A stretch of DNA of 64,000 bases from Lachnospiraceae bacterium (GTDB taxonomy: Bacteria; Bacillota; Clostridia; Lachnospirales; Lachnospiraceae): contig SVFT01000014.1 of assembly GCA_015056735.1 (NCBI GenBank), positions 1 to 64,000 of the forward strand, read 5' to 3'. The notes beneath the pieces are model-generated. The model was given only the letters and a program-made list of their open reading frames with translations. It was not told the DNA's origin and did no database searches. Each line of letters opens with the position of its first letter. Positions within the stretch are counted from its first letter, which is position 1. Positions 1 to 9,317 of this stretch are shown here, in pieces. The translations under genes and the position numbers were made by a program.

Positions 1-25
1 ATCTTACTCTTTCTGGACATAGAAA

Positions 26-69
26 TACCCCCAAGTAGGTTTTATATTTCAGTGTCCTACTTGAGGGTA
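26..69. repeat. Inverted repeat / hairpin
   Basis: TACCCCCAAGTAGG (26-39) versus CCTACTTGAGGGTA (56-69), 13/14 pairs. Confidence 0.7.
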
Positions 70-112
70 GCATATCAGTAGCTCGGGAGCCTTTTCTTGA
101 CTAGTACAATTT

Positions 113-208
113 GCCGAAGCAAACCTCCGATTTTATGCAAAATTTACCGAAACAACCCTCCGATTTTATGCAAAATTCGCCGAAGCAAACCTCCGATTTT
201 ATGCAAAA
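113..208. repeat. Three direct repeats, 33-bp period (GCCGAAGCAAACCTCCGATTTTATGCAAAATT), upstream of AAA ATPase gene
   Basis: Copies at 113-144, 146-177 and 179-208; core CCTCCGATTTTATGCAAAA identical in all three. Confidence 0.95.
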
Positions 209-211
209 ACG

Positions 212-241
212 TTGACAAAGCCTTAAAATAAGGGATATCAT
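212..241 (+). promoter_or_regulatory. Putative sigma-A promoter, TTGACA-N18-TATCAT
   Basis: Starts 4 nt after the last 33-bp repeat. Confidence 0.55.
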
Positions 242-281
242 CAAGGTACATTAAGAATTAGCCCAAGGAGTACTTGCGTCG

Positions 282-1613
282 ATGCTTAAAAGGAAAGTCT
301 ATAATGAATTATTAAAATGGAAGCAGCAAAGGCACGATGATCAATTGAAGAAATGCCTTCTGCTAAAAGGCGCCAGACAGGTTGGTAAGTCATTTATTGT
401 CAAGGAGTTTGGCAATAACGAGTATGAGTCTTTTATCAGTATAGATTTTTTCAAGCAAAAGCAGTTGAAGCAGATTTTTGCAGGAGAATTATCATCTGAT
501 GAAATATATAAGCGTATGACGGCCAATATTCCGGGAATAAGACTAATTCCGGGGAATACATTGCTATTCCTGGACGAGATCCAATGTTGCGGTAATGCTC
601 GGACGGCCTTGAAATTTCTTGCTGAAGACATGAACTTTGATGTAATTGCTTCGGGATCGTTATTGGGACTTTCATATGGGCAGGATGATGACGAAGAAGT
701 GGAAGAACCTGCATCATTGCCTGTCGGTTATGAGTCTCAGATTACAATGTATTCTTTGGATTTTGAGGAGTTCTTGTGGGCTTATGGTTATGGTGAGCAT
801 GTATTAGATGAGCTGAAGCAATATATGGGAACGGACGATCAAATTCCTGAGAGCATTCATGAGAACTTCGAAAATCTATTCAGAGAATATATGGTTGTAG
901 GCGGTATGCCTGAAGCCGTTGCTGACTTTGCAGTAAATAAGGATTTTGGACGTGTAATGGAGATACAGCAAAGCATAATCGCGCTGTATCAAGATGATAT
1001 TTCAAAGCATGCAAAGGGCAGGGAGAAACAACTGGTAAGAATGTGCTATGATGCAGTCCCCAGACAGCTTGCCAAGGAACTTAAAAAGTTTCAGTATTCG
1101 ACAGTTGAAAAGGGACAAACCGGTCGAAAATTCGGCGGGAGTGTTAAGTGGCTGAAAGATTCTTGCCTGGTGAATGCTTGCTATAATATCTCGGAGCCAT
1201 ATATTCCTTTGATGGCGAACGAAAAGTTGGAGCAGTTTAAGCTATACATCAATGATACAGGACTTCTGACATGCATGTATGGATTCGAAACCAAGCGAGC
1301 CATTCTTAATAACGAGATCAAAGGGAATGCCCGGGGCGGGATCTACGAGAACATTATTTCAGAATGTCTGGTAAAGAGGGGATACACATTACACTACTAC
1401 AAACCGGATGACGACCATGAACTGGAATTTCTGATCGAGAAAGATGGTGAAGTATTACCGATTGAAGTAAAAGCCGGTAATACCGCTTCGGTATCCTTGA
1501 ATAATTATATTAACGATTTTTCACCGAGTAAAGCATATAAATTAATTGCGAACAGAAATGGTATCTCCGGCGTAAAAGAAACGCTACCGCATTACTTTGT
1601 TTTACTGTTATAA
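282..1613 (+). CDS. AAA ATPase, DUF4143-type ATP-binding protein
   Basis: 443-aa ORF; GARQVGKS Walker A, LFLDEIQ Walker B, C-terminal nuclease-like region (ELEFLIEKDGEVLPIEVKAG); SD AAGGAG upstream. Confidence 0.85.
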   Translation: MLKRKVYNELLKWKQQRHDDQLKKCLLLKGARQVGKSFIVKEFGNNEYESFISIDFFKQKQLKQIFAGELSSDEIYKRMTANIPGIRLIPGNTLLFLDEIQCCGNARTALKFLAEDMNFDVIASGSLLGLSYGQDDDEEVEEPASLPVGYESQITMYSLDFEEFLWAYGYGEHVLDELKQYMGTDDQIPESIHENFENLFREYMVVGGMPEAVADFAVNKDFGRVMEIQQSIIALYQDDISKHAKGREKQLVRMCYDAVPRQLAKELKKFQYSTVEKGQTGRKFGGSVKWLKDSCLVNACYNISEPYIPLMANEKLEQFKLYINDTGLLTCMYGFETKRAILNNEIKGNARGGIYENIISECLVKRGYTLHYYKPDDDHELEFLIEKDGEVLPIEVKAGNTASVSLNNYINDFSPSKAYKLIANRNGISGVKETLPHYFVLLL

Positions 1614-1614
1614 T
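1606..1614 (+). promoter_or_regulatory. Extended -10 TGTTATAAT overlapping the end of the upstream CDS
   Basis: TGnTATAAT ending 6 nt before the ATG at 1621. Confidence 0.5.
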
Positions 1615-1620
1615 GAACAC

Positions 1621-2481
1621 ATGTGGATTGCAAACGATTGGAAAGACTATGAAGTCATTGATACATCGGGCGGCGAGAAGTTAGAGCGCTGGGGCGAGTA
1701 CCGCCTTGTGCGTCCCGACCCGCAGGTCATCTGGACTTCAGATCAAAAGAATAAAGCATGGAAGAAACCGAACGGCCATTACCATCGCAGCAATAAAGGC
1801 GGCGGGGATTGGCAGTTCTTTGATCTGCCCGACGAATGGAGTATCGGTTATAAAGGACTGACGTTTCGGCTAAAACCGTTTAAGTTCAAGCATACAGGAC
1901 TGTTTCCGGAGCAGGCAGTCAACTGGGACTGGTTTTCGCAGCTGATACGAGATGCGAATCGTCCCGTCAAGGTATTGAACCTTTTTGCGTACACGGGCGG
2001 TGCGACACTTGCGGCCGCAAAGGCAGGCGCTTCCGTGACGCATGTGGATGCCTCTAAGGGAATGGTCGGCTGGGCCAAGGAGAACGCTGCCGCATCCGGA
2101 CTCTCCGATGCGCCGATCCGCTGGCTTGTTGATGACTGCGTGAAGTTCGTTGAACGTGAGATCCGTCGTGGTAATACGTATGATGCGATCATCATGGACC
2201 CGCCGTCTTACGGTCGCGGTCCGAAGGGTGAGATCTGGAAGATCGAAGAATCCGTCTTCCCCTTTATCAAGCTGACTATGGACATCCTGTCGGATGATCC
2301 GCTGTTCTTTTTGGTTAACTCGTATACGACCGGATTGCAGCCTGCGGTCCTGACCTATATGATCTCGATGACCGTCGGCAGGAAATACGGTGGCCATGTT
2401 GAAGCCGAAGAGATCGGGCTTCCTGTCACGGAGACCGGCCTTGTGCTTCCGTGCGGCGCTTCCGGCAGATGGACAAAGTAG
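1621..2481 (+). CDS. Class I SAM-dependent (rRNA-type) methyltransferase
   Basis: ORF with VLNLFAYTGGATLAAAKAGA SAM motif and DPPSYGRG motif; ATG 1621 chosen over TTG 1597. Confidence 0.85.
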   Translation: MWIANDWKDYEVIDTSGGEKLERWGEYRLVRPDPQVIWTSDQKNKAWKKPNGHYHRSNKGGGDWQFFDLPDEWSIGYKGLTFRLKPFKFKHTGLFPEQAVNWDWFSQLIRDANRPVKVLNLFAYTGGATLAAAKAGASVTHVDASKGMVGWAKENAAASGLSDAPIRWLVDDCVKFVEREIRRGNTYDAIIMDPPSYGRGPKGEIWKIEESVFPFIKLTMDILSDDPLFFLVNSYTTGLQPAVLTYMISMTVGRKYGGHVEAEEIGLPVTETGLVLPCGASGRWTK

Positions 2482-2490
2482 AATAATAAT

Positions 2491-2524
2491 AAAAACCATA
2501 CCATAATGGTATGGTTTTTGCTTT
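2491..2524. terminator. Bidirectional intrinsic terminator
   Basis: AAAAACCATACCATaATGGTATGGTTTTT palindrome between convergent genes. Confidence 0.85.
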
Positions 2525-2555
2525 TATCAGGAGATTGATCTGTCGAAGCCTTTGC

Positions 2556-4946
2556 TTAAAATGTTCCCAAGACGAGATACACGACATAAGACAGAACCCA
2601 GGCTACCGCAAACTGGAACAGCACCATCCAGATCGCCCACTTCCAGCCAAGTTCCCGCTTCACGGAAGCGACCGCTGCGATGCACGGCGTATACAAAAGG
2701 CAGAATACAAGAAGCGCGAGAGCGGCCTGCGGCGCCAGGAACGTCGTGACATCCTGTCCGCTAAGGAGCACCGACAACGTGGATACGACACTTTCTTTTG
2801 CCATAAAGCCTGTCAGGAGCGCGGTAGACATCCGCCAGTCGCCAAAACCGAGCGGCGCAAAGATCGGTGCGATCGCTCCGGCAAGGACGGCCAGCATGCT
2901 TTTGGCACTGTCCGTAACTTCGTTCATTCCGAAATCAAAAGTCTGTAGGAACCAGATCGCGATCGTCGCAAGGAAGATGATCGTGAACGCTCTCTGGATA
3001 AAATCCCTTGCCTTGTCCCACATCAGCTGCAATACATTCTTCATGCCGGGCATCCTGTAACTGGGAAGTTCCATGACGAACGGAACCGCCTGGCCTTTGA
3101 AATGCAGTTTTTTCATAATGACAGCCACCAGCACGCCGCTCAGGATCCCGAACAGATACAGCCCGACCATTACGATTGCACTGTATTTTGGGAAAAATGC
3201 GCCTGCGAAAAATGCATAGATCGGGAGCTTGGCTGAACAGCTCATAAACGGTGTCAGCATGATCGTCATCTTGCGGTCTCGTTCCGAAGGGAGCGTACGG
3301 CTTGCCATAACGCCCGGAACCGTACAGCCGAAGCCGACCAGCATCGGTACGATACTGCGTCCGGACAGACCGATCTTTCTCAAAAGCTTATCCATCAGGA
3401 AGGCGACACGCGCCATGTAGCCGCTGTCTTCCAGGATCGACAGGAAGAAGAACAGCACGACGATGATCGGCATGAAGCTGAGTACGCTTCCCACGCCTTC
3501 AAAGATACCGTCTACGATCAGCGAGCGAAGGACTTCGTTTACCCCCGAGGCGGTGAGAAAAGCATCTGCCCTCTCTGTCAGCACTCCGATCCCTGTTTCT
3601 AACAGCTCCTGTAAAAATGCGCCGATCACGCCGAACGTCATCCAGAAAATGAACGCCATCATCGCAATGAATGCCGGAAGCGCCGTGTACTTACCGGTCA
3701 GGAACGTATCGATCCGGCGGCTTCTTGCCTGTTCCTTGCTCTCTCTCGGCTTCACGACCGTATCCTTACAGATTCGTTCGATAAATTCATATCTCATCGC
3801 CGCGATGGATGCCGCACGGTCCATGCCGCGTTCTTTTTCCATCTGCAGGATGATATGCTCGAGCATCTCCTCCTCGTTGGGATCAAGATGCAGCTTTTCC
3901 AATACGAGACGATCACCCTCAGCGAGCTTCGCAGCAGCAAAGCGGATCGGAATCCCGGCCTTTGCCGCATGGTCCTCGATAAGGTGCATGATCGCATGGA
4001 GACATCTGTGTACGGCGCCGTTGTGATCATTTGCATCGCAGAAGTCCTGCCGTCCCGGTCGCTCCTGATACTTTGCCACGTGCAGGGCGTGGTCGACCAG
4101 CTCATCGATGCCTTCATTTTTCGCTGCCGAGATCGGCACGACCGGGATACCAAGCTGGCTCTCCAATTTATTCACGCGGATATGCCCGCCGTTTTCACGC
4201 ACCTCATCCATCATATTGAGCGCAAGTACCATCGGCACATCCAGTTCCATGAGCTGCATGGTCAGATACAGATTGCGTTCGATATTCGTCGCATCGACAA
4301 TGTTGATGATGCCGTGCGGATGGTGTTCTAGGACAAAATCTCGCGTCACCAGCTCTTCGCCGGAATAGGGGCTCATCGAATAGATGCCCGGCAGGTCCGT
4401 TACAAGCGTGTTGATATTGCCCTTGATCATGCCGTCCTTACGATCGACCGTGACACCGGGGAAGTTCCCGACGTGCTGGTTCGCACCCGTAAGCTGATTG
4501 AAAAGCGTCGTCTTACCGCAGTTCTGATTGCCTGCAAGTGCAAATGTCAGAACTGTATGATCGGGAAGCGGGCTTTCACTCGCTTTCTCATGAAAGCGGC
4601 CACCCTCGCCGAGACCGGGATGCTCGGGAGATTTGTATAGTTCCTTCTTCGACGGCGCTTGCGCGCCAAGAAGTTCCTGCATCTCTGCCTCTGTGATCGC
4701 TGCATCGTGCTGCGGTTCGATCACCGTGATCTTTTCCGCATCTTCTAAGCGCAGCGTCAGTTCATATCCGTGGATCTTGTATTCCGCAGGGTCTCCCATA
4801 GGGGCATACTTTATCAGTTCGATCTCTGCCTGCGGGATGATCCCCATATCCAAAAAGTGCTGGCGGAGCGCCCCGCTCCCGCCAACTTCCAATACCGTGG
4901 CCTTCCGGCCGATCGTCAGATCCCGTAATGTCATTTTAGCTCTCAC
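2556..4946 (-). CDS. feoB: Fused FeoA-FeoB ferrous iron transport protein
   Basis: 796 aa; N-terminal FeoA-like SH3 domain, then GNQNCGKTTLFNQLTG G-domain and multi-TM Gate regions. Confidence 0.93.
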   Translation of the reverse strand: MRAKMTLRDLTIGRKATVLEVGGSGALRQHFLDMGIIPQAEIELIKYAPMGDPAEYKIHGYELTLRLEDAEKITVIEPQHDAAITEAEMQELLGAQAPSKKELYKSPEHPGLGEGGRFHEKASESPLPDHTVLTFALAGNQNCGKTTLFNQLTGANQHVGNFPGVTVDRKDGMIKGNINTLVTDLPGIYSMSPYSGEELVTRDFVLEHHPHGIINIVDATNIERNLYLTMQLMELDVPMVLALNMMDEVRENGGHIRVNKLESQLGIPVVPISAAKNEGIDELVDHALHVAKYQERPGRQDFCDANDHNGAVHRCLHAIMHLIEDHAAKAGIPIRFAAAKLAEGDRLVLEKLHLDPNEEEMLEHIILQMEKERGMDRAASIAAMRYEFIERICKDTVVKPRESKEQARSRRIDTFLTGKYTALPAFIAMMAFIFWMTFGVIGAFLQELLETGIGVLTERADAFLTASGVNEVLRSLIVDGIFEGVGSVLSFMPIIVVLFFFLSILEDSGYMARVAFLMDKLLRKIGLSGRSIVPMLVGFGCTVPGVMASRTLPSERDRKMTIMLTPFMSCSAKLPIYAFFAGAFFPKYSAIVMVGLYLFGILSGVLVAVIMKKLHFKGQAVPFVMELPSYRMPGMKNVLQLMWDKARDFIQRAFTIIFLATIAIWFLQTFDFGMNEVTDSAKSMLAVLAGAIAPIFAPLGFGDWRMSTALLTGFMAKESVVSTLSVLLSGQDVTTFLAPQAALALLVFCLLYTPCIAAVASVKRELGWKWAIWMVLFQFAVAWVLSYVVYLVLGTF

Positions 4947-5095
4947 TTTTTATTGGTAGTTGATTCTCAATAAGCATAACATAAAATCAGTTTTACTTAT
5001 ATGAAAAAACAATTTATAATTAGGCTTGTCGGGAAAAATGATCCCAAAGCGTGGATCATTCAATATACTTTCTTTTTACAAGAGGAGGAGTGAAA

Positions 5096-6292
5096 ATGGC
5101 TAAAGAGCGCAGAGTCGGCACAGTATCAAGAGGTATTCGCTGTCCCATCATCCGTCAGGGTGACGATTTGGCAACGATCGTAACAGACAGCGTTTTGGAG
5201 GCTGCGGAGGCAGAAGGTTTTTCGCTTCGCGACAGAGATGTGATCTCCGTAACGGAATCCATCGTAGCAAGAGCGCAGGGCAATTACTGCACGGTTGACG
5301 ATATCGCAACGGATGTGCGCGCGAAGTTTGGTGGCGGCACGGTCGGCGTGATCTTTCCGATCCTGTCCAGGAACCGTTTTGCCATCTGCTTAAAGGGCAT
5401 GGCGATGGGCTGCAAGAAGATCGTCCTGATGCTTTCCTATCCGTCGGATGAAGTCGGAAATGAACTTGTCAGTCTCGATAAGATCGACGAAGCCGGCATC
5501 AATCCGTACAGTGACGTGCTGACACTTGACAGATACCGTGAGCTGTTCGGTTATGCAAAGCATGAGTTCACCGGTGTTGACTATGTGGAGTACTACGCTG
5601 ACGTGATCCGCGAGACAGGCTGTGATGTGGAGATCATCTTTGCCAACCAGGCGAAGGCGATCCTTGACTATACAAAAAACGTGATCAACTGCGATATCCA
5701 TACGAGAGCACGCACGAAGCGTCTCCTTCAGAAAGCCGGCGCGGAAAAGGTGTACGGCATGGATGAGATCATGACACAGCCGATCAACGACAGCGGCTGC
5801 AACGAGAAGTACGGCCTGCTTGGCTCCAATAAAGCGACCGAGGGCCAGGTCAAGCTTTTCCCGAGAGAGTGCAAGGCGCTTGTCCTGGAGATCCAGAAGA
5901 TCATCCTCGACAGAACGGGCAAGCATGTTGAGGTCATGGTGTACGGCGATGGCGCTTTTAAGGATCCCAAGGGCAAGATCTGGGAGCTTGCGGACCCGGT
6001 CGTATCGCCTGCATTTACGGACGGACTTGTCGGTACACCGAACGAGCTGAAACTCAAATACCTGGCAGACAACGACTTTGCAAACCTCTCCGGTGATGCA
6101 CTCAAAGAAGCGATCTCCAAGAGCATCAGAGAAAAGGATGCAAACCTCGTGGGCAAGATGGCGAGCGAGGGTACGACGCCCAGACAGCTGACTGACCTCA
6201 TCGGCTCCCTTTGCGATCTGACATCCGGATCCGGCGATAAGGGTACACCGGTCGTTCTCGTTCAGGGATATTTTGATAACTACACCAACTAA
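5096..6292 (+). CDS. Coenzyme F420-0:L-glutamate ligase (CofE)-family protein
   Basis: GIRCPIIRQGDDLATIV...VISVTESIVARAQG...; SD AGAGGAGG before ATG 5096. Confidence 0.75.
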   Translation: MAKERRVGTVSRGIRCPIIRQGDDLATIVTDSVLEAAEAEGFSLRDRDVISVTESIVARAQGNYCTVDDIATDVRAKFGGGTVGVIFPILSRNRFAICLKGMAMGCKKIVLMLSYPSDEVGNELVSLDKIDEAGINPYSDVLTLDRYRELFGYAKHEFTGVDYVEYYADVIRETGCDVEIIFANQAKAILDYTKNVINCDIHTRARTKRLLQKAGAEKVYGMDEIMTQPINDSGCNEKYGLLGSNKATEGQVKLFPRECKALVLEIQKIILDRTGKHVEVMVYGDGAFKDPKGKIWELADPVVSPAFTDGLVGTPNELKLKYLADNDFANLSGDALKEAISKSIREKDANLVGKMASEGTTPRQLTDLIGSLCDLTSGSGDKGTPVVLVQGYFDNYTN

Positions 6293-6296
6293 AGCT

Positions 6297-6887
6297 ATGG
6301 CGAAGAAAACTACCAAAAAAACCAAGAGCAAGATCGTCAGCGCGGCGTGGAAGCTGTTCTATGACCAGGGCTATGAAGATACGACGATCGAGGAGATCAT
6401 CGAAGAATCCGGCACGTCGAAGGGCTCCTTTTATCACTATTTTGAAGGGAAGGACGCGCTTTTAGGGTCGCTCTCATACATGTTTGATGAAAAGTATGAA
6501 GAGCTTGAGGAGACGCTCGACGGCTCCATGACAAGCTATGAGCTGCTTCTTTATCTGAATAAGGAGCTGTTCGTGATGATCGAAAAGAGCGTCGACATTG
6601 AGCTTTTGGGGCGTCTTTTTTCCACGCAGCTCATCACAAAGGGCCAGAAATACCTGATGGACTACAGCCGCGAGTATTACAAGCTTTTGCGAAGGATCAT
6701 CACAGAAGGCAAGGAGAAGGGCGAGCTGACGGATGCCTTTTCCACGAGCGAGATGGTGCGTTACTATGCACTGTGCGAGCGCGGGATCATGTATGATTGG
6801 TGCCTTGCTTCCGGTGAGTACTCTTTGAGCGAGTACAGCGCACGTATGCTGCCGCTCATGCTGGACGGTTTTTTGAAAAAAAGTTGA
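6297..6887 (+). CDS. TetR/AcrR family transcriptional regulator
   Basis: TetR HTH: KIVSAAWKLFYDQGYEDTTIEEIIEESGTSKGSFYHYFEGKDALL. Confidence 0.9.
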   Translation: MAKKTTKKTKSKIVSAAWKLFYDQGYEDTTIEEIIEESGTSKGSFYHYFEGKDALLGSLSYMFDEKYEELEETLDGSMTSYELLLYLNKELFVMIEKSVDIELLGRLFSTQLITKGQKYLMDYSREYYKLLRRIITEGKEKGELTDAFSTSEMVRYYALCERGIMYDWCLASGEYSLSEYSARMLPLMLDGFLKKS

Positions 6888-6994
6888 TGGCCGAAGGCTT
6901 TTCTCAAAAAAGTTTTTTAATCGGTCTTCTGAAAAGTCTGTTTTTATGACTAATGAAAAGTGCAGTATTTAAAAGGCTTTAAGAGACAAAAGAG

Positions 6995-7040
6995 GAACGC
7001 AGTACAGAATTAGGTTCATACCTTGTTCTGTATTGCGTTC
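6995..7040. repeat. 15-bp inverted repeat upstream of putP
   Basis: GAACGCAGTACAGAA / TTCTGTATTGCGTTC, one G-U, followed by a T-rich tract. Confidence 0.85.
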
Positions 7041-7095
7041 TATTATTTTGTATGCTATAACGATGGAAGTTTATTGAGAAGAGGAGAGGAAGAAC

Positions 7096-8622
7096 ATGAT
7101 ATTTTCAGCAAATCTCGGCATTTGCATTGCAATTGTCGCATACCTTGCATTCGTGATCGGTATCGGCATCAAATGCATGAAACAGAATGCCGACACAAAA
7201 GACTTCTATCTTGGCGGCAGAAAGCTCGGCCCGTTCGTTACCGCTATGAGTGCGGAAGCATCCGACATGAGCAGCTGGCTCCTTCTGGGGCTGCCCGGCG
7301 TGGCATACACGATCGGTCTTGCAGATGCATTTTGGACGGCGCTTGGCCTCGGTATCGGTACTTACGTGAACTGGCGTATCGTTGCCAGACGTCTTCGCAG
7401 CTACACGGAGGGAGCGGGTAATTCCACAACACTTCCCGAGTTTTTTTCCAAGCGTTTTCATGATGACAGGAAGGTGCTCAGCGTGATCGCGGCGATCGTG
7501 ATCATCATATTCTTCGTTCCCTATACGGGATCGGGATTCGCGGCATGCGGAAAGCTTTTTTCCACGCTGTTCGGGATCGACTATATGACGGCGATGATTA
7601 TCAGCGCCGTAGTCATCGTATTTTATACCTGCCTTGGCGGTTTCATGGCGGCCAGCACCTCCGACTTCTGGCAGAGCATTATCATGAGCATAGCGATCGT
7701 TGTAATCCTTGGCTTTGGGACGATAACGGCAGGCGGTGTCGGTGCGGTCGCTGACAATGCAAGATCACTTGCAGGATACTTCAGCCTGACGGCGATGCAT
7801 GTAGACGGTGCAGCGGAGCCTTACGGACTTCTGACCATCGTATCCACTATGGCATGGGGCCTCGGGTATTTCGGTATGCCGCACATCCTGCTCCGCTTTA
7901 TGGCGATCGAGGATGAGAGGAAATTGAAGCTTTCCAGACGCGTTGCATCCGTATGGGTGTTCATTGCGATGGGCGTAGCCATCTTGATCGGTATCGTCGG
8001 TAATGCTGCATCTGCGGCAGGGGCGATCGAAAAGCTTGACGACGGCGAGACGATCCTCATTGTGATCGCACAGCTCCTTGCACAGAACGGTTTTGTCTTT
8101 GCGCTGATCGCAGGTCTCATTCTGGCGGGTGTTCTTGCGGCGACGATGTCGACGGCGGATTCCCAGCTTCTGGCTGCATCTTCCAGCGCATCCGAGGATA
8201 TCATTAAGAATCTGTTCGCAAAGAATATGTCAACGAAGCAGAGTATGATCGTGGCGCGTATCACACTCATTCTGATCGCGATCGTCGGCGTGTTTATCGC
8301 AAGAGATCCCAACAGCTCAGTGTTCCAGATCGTGTCCTTTGCCTGGGCAGGCTTCGGCGCGGCATTCGGTCCCGTTGTTCTGGCAGCGCTTTTCTGGAAG
8401 CGGACAACAAAGCAGGGCGCGCTTGCCGGTATGGTTTCCGGTGGTATAACGATATTTGTGTGGAAGTTTGTGGTCCGTCCCATGGGCGGCGTGCTCAATA
8501 TCTACGAGCTGCTTCCGGCATTCGTTGTTGCAGGTCTCTTTATTATAGTAGTTTCTCTTCTGACGCCGGCACCTTCGGAAGCGGTGATCAAGGAGTTTGA
8601 AGAGGCAAAAAGACATAAATAA
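7096..8622 (+). CDS. putP: Sodium/proline symporter (SSS family)
   Basis: 508-aa multi-TM; DFYLGGRKLGPFVTAMSAEASDMSSWLLLGLPG. Confidence 0.92.
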   Translation: MIFSANLGICIAIVAYLAFVIGIGIKCMKQNADTKDFYLGGRKLGPFVTAMSAEASDMSSWLLLGLPGVAYTIGLADAFWTALGLGIGTYVNWRIVARRLRSYTEGAGNSTTLPEFFSKRFHDDRKVLSVIAAIVIIIFFVPYTGSGFAACGKLFSTLFGIDYMTAMIISAVVIVFYTCLGGFMAASTSDFWQSIIMSIAIVVILGFGTITAGGVGAVADNARSLAGYFSLTAMHVDGAAEPYGLLTIVSTMAWGLGYFGMPHILLRFMAIEDERKLKLSRRVASVWVFIAMGVAILIGIVGNAASAAGAIEKLDDGETILIVIAQLLAQNGFVFALIAGLILAGVLAATMSTADSQLLAASSSASEDIIKNLFAKNMSTKQSMIVARITLILIAIVGVFIARDPNSSVFQIVSFAWAGFGAAFGPVVLAALFWKRTTKQGALAGMVSGGITIFVWKFVVRPMGGVLNIYELLPAFVVAGLFIIVVSLLTPAPSEAVIKEFEEAKRHK

Positions 8623-8654
8623 TCTTGTACTGAAAAAAATACAATATTTTATCA

Positions 8655-8680
8655 AACCCCCTTGCAATACAGGGGGTTTT
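8655..8680 (+). terminator. putP intrinsic terminator
   Basis: AAACCCCC-ttgcaataca-GGGGGTTTT. Confidence 0.8.
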
Positions 8681-8690
8681 GTATTACAAT
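8662..8690 (+). promoter_or_regulatory. Putative S10-operon promoter TTGCAA-N17-TACAAT
   Basis: 17-bp spacing; -35 lies inside the terminator loop. Confidence 0.65.
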
Positions 8691-8696
8691 CAGTTT

Positions 8697-8930
8697 TGCT
8701 GTGACATTGATAGCGATGAAGCGCGAGGTTGCTGCCTTCGTGGCAGGTTTTCCGTGGAGCGAATGTCAAGTTAGGAAACTGACGACAAGTCACTGTACAA
8801 ACAGTAATGTCTGCTTTGAGCAGAAACGACGTGTGGAATGTTCTGCGAGTATTATTAGGACACACACGGGAGAGTGTACAGTCACCGCTTGTCGTACTTA
8901 AGCTTTAAAAAGTGCGAAAAGGAGGCGACT
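8697..8930 (+). promoter_or_regulatory. Candidate structured 5' leader of the S10 operon
   Basis: About 240-nt untranslated interval rich in local hairpins (e.g. GCTGCCttcgtGGCAG) before rpsJ. Confidence 0.5.
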
Positions 8931-8936
8931 TTTTTT

Positions 8937-9254
8937 ATGGCAAGTCAAGTAATGAGAATCACACTCAAGGCTTATGAGCATCAGCTCGTTGATGCATCTG
9001 CCAAAAAAATCATCGAAACAGTTAAGAAGAACGGATCTCAGGTAAGCGGACCGGTTCCCCTTCCTACTAAAAAGGAAGTAGTTACCATTCTGCGTGCCGT
9101 ACATAAGTACAAAGATTCCCGCGAGCAGTTCGAACAGAGAACACACAAGAGATTGATCGACATCATTGCTCCGACACCCAAGACTGTTGATGCATTGCAG
9201 AGACTCGAGATGCCTGCAGGTGTCTACATCGACATCAAAATGAAGAACAAATAA
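8937..9254 (+). CDS. rpsJ: 30S ribosomal protein S10
   Basis: [38 protein letters not shown]. Confidence 0.98.
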   Translation: MASQVMRITLKAYEHQLVDASAKKIIETVKKNGSQVSGPVPLPTKKEVVTILRAVHKYKDSREQFEQRTHKRLIDIIAPTPKTVDALQRLEMPAGVYIDIKMKNK

Positions 9255-9317
9255 GACCTCTACTAGTATGAACGGCCCGTCCGTTCCGCTGTAGAAAACA
9301 CAGGAGGTAAGAAAGAA

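Noticed and set aside
113-208. CRISPR array
   Set aside because: Only three copies with virtually no spacers (33-bp period, about 30-bp unit); not CRISPR
4947-5010. Fur/DtxR-like box upstream of feoAB (TTGATTCTCAATAAGCAT)
   Set aside because: Match to a 7-1-7 Fur box is too weak to support without a matrix scan
5390-6331. 313-aa antisense ORF over the CofE-like gene
   Set aside because: Complement of a high-confidence CDS; composition typical of a shadow frame
8662-8901. 79-aa ORF in the S10 leader
   Set aside because: Starts at the putative -35 region, no SD, overlaps the structured leader; unlikely coding
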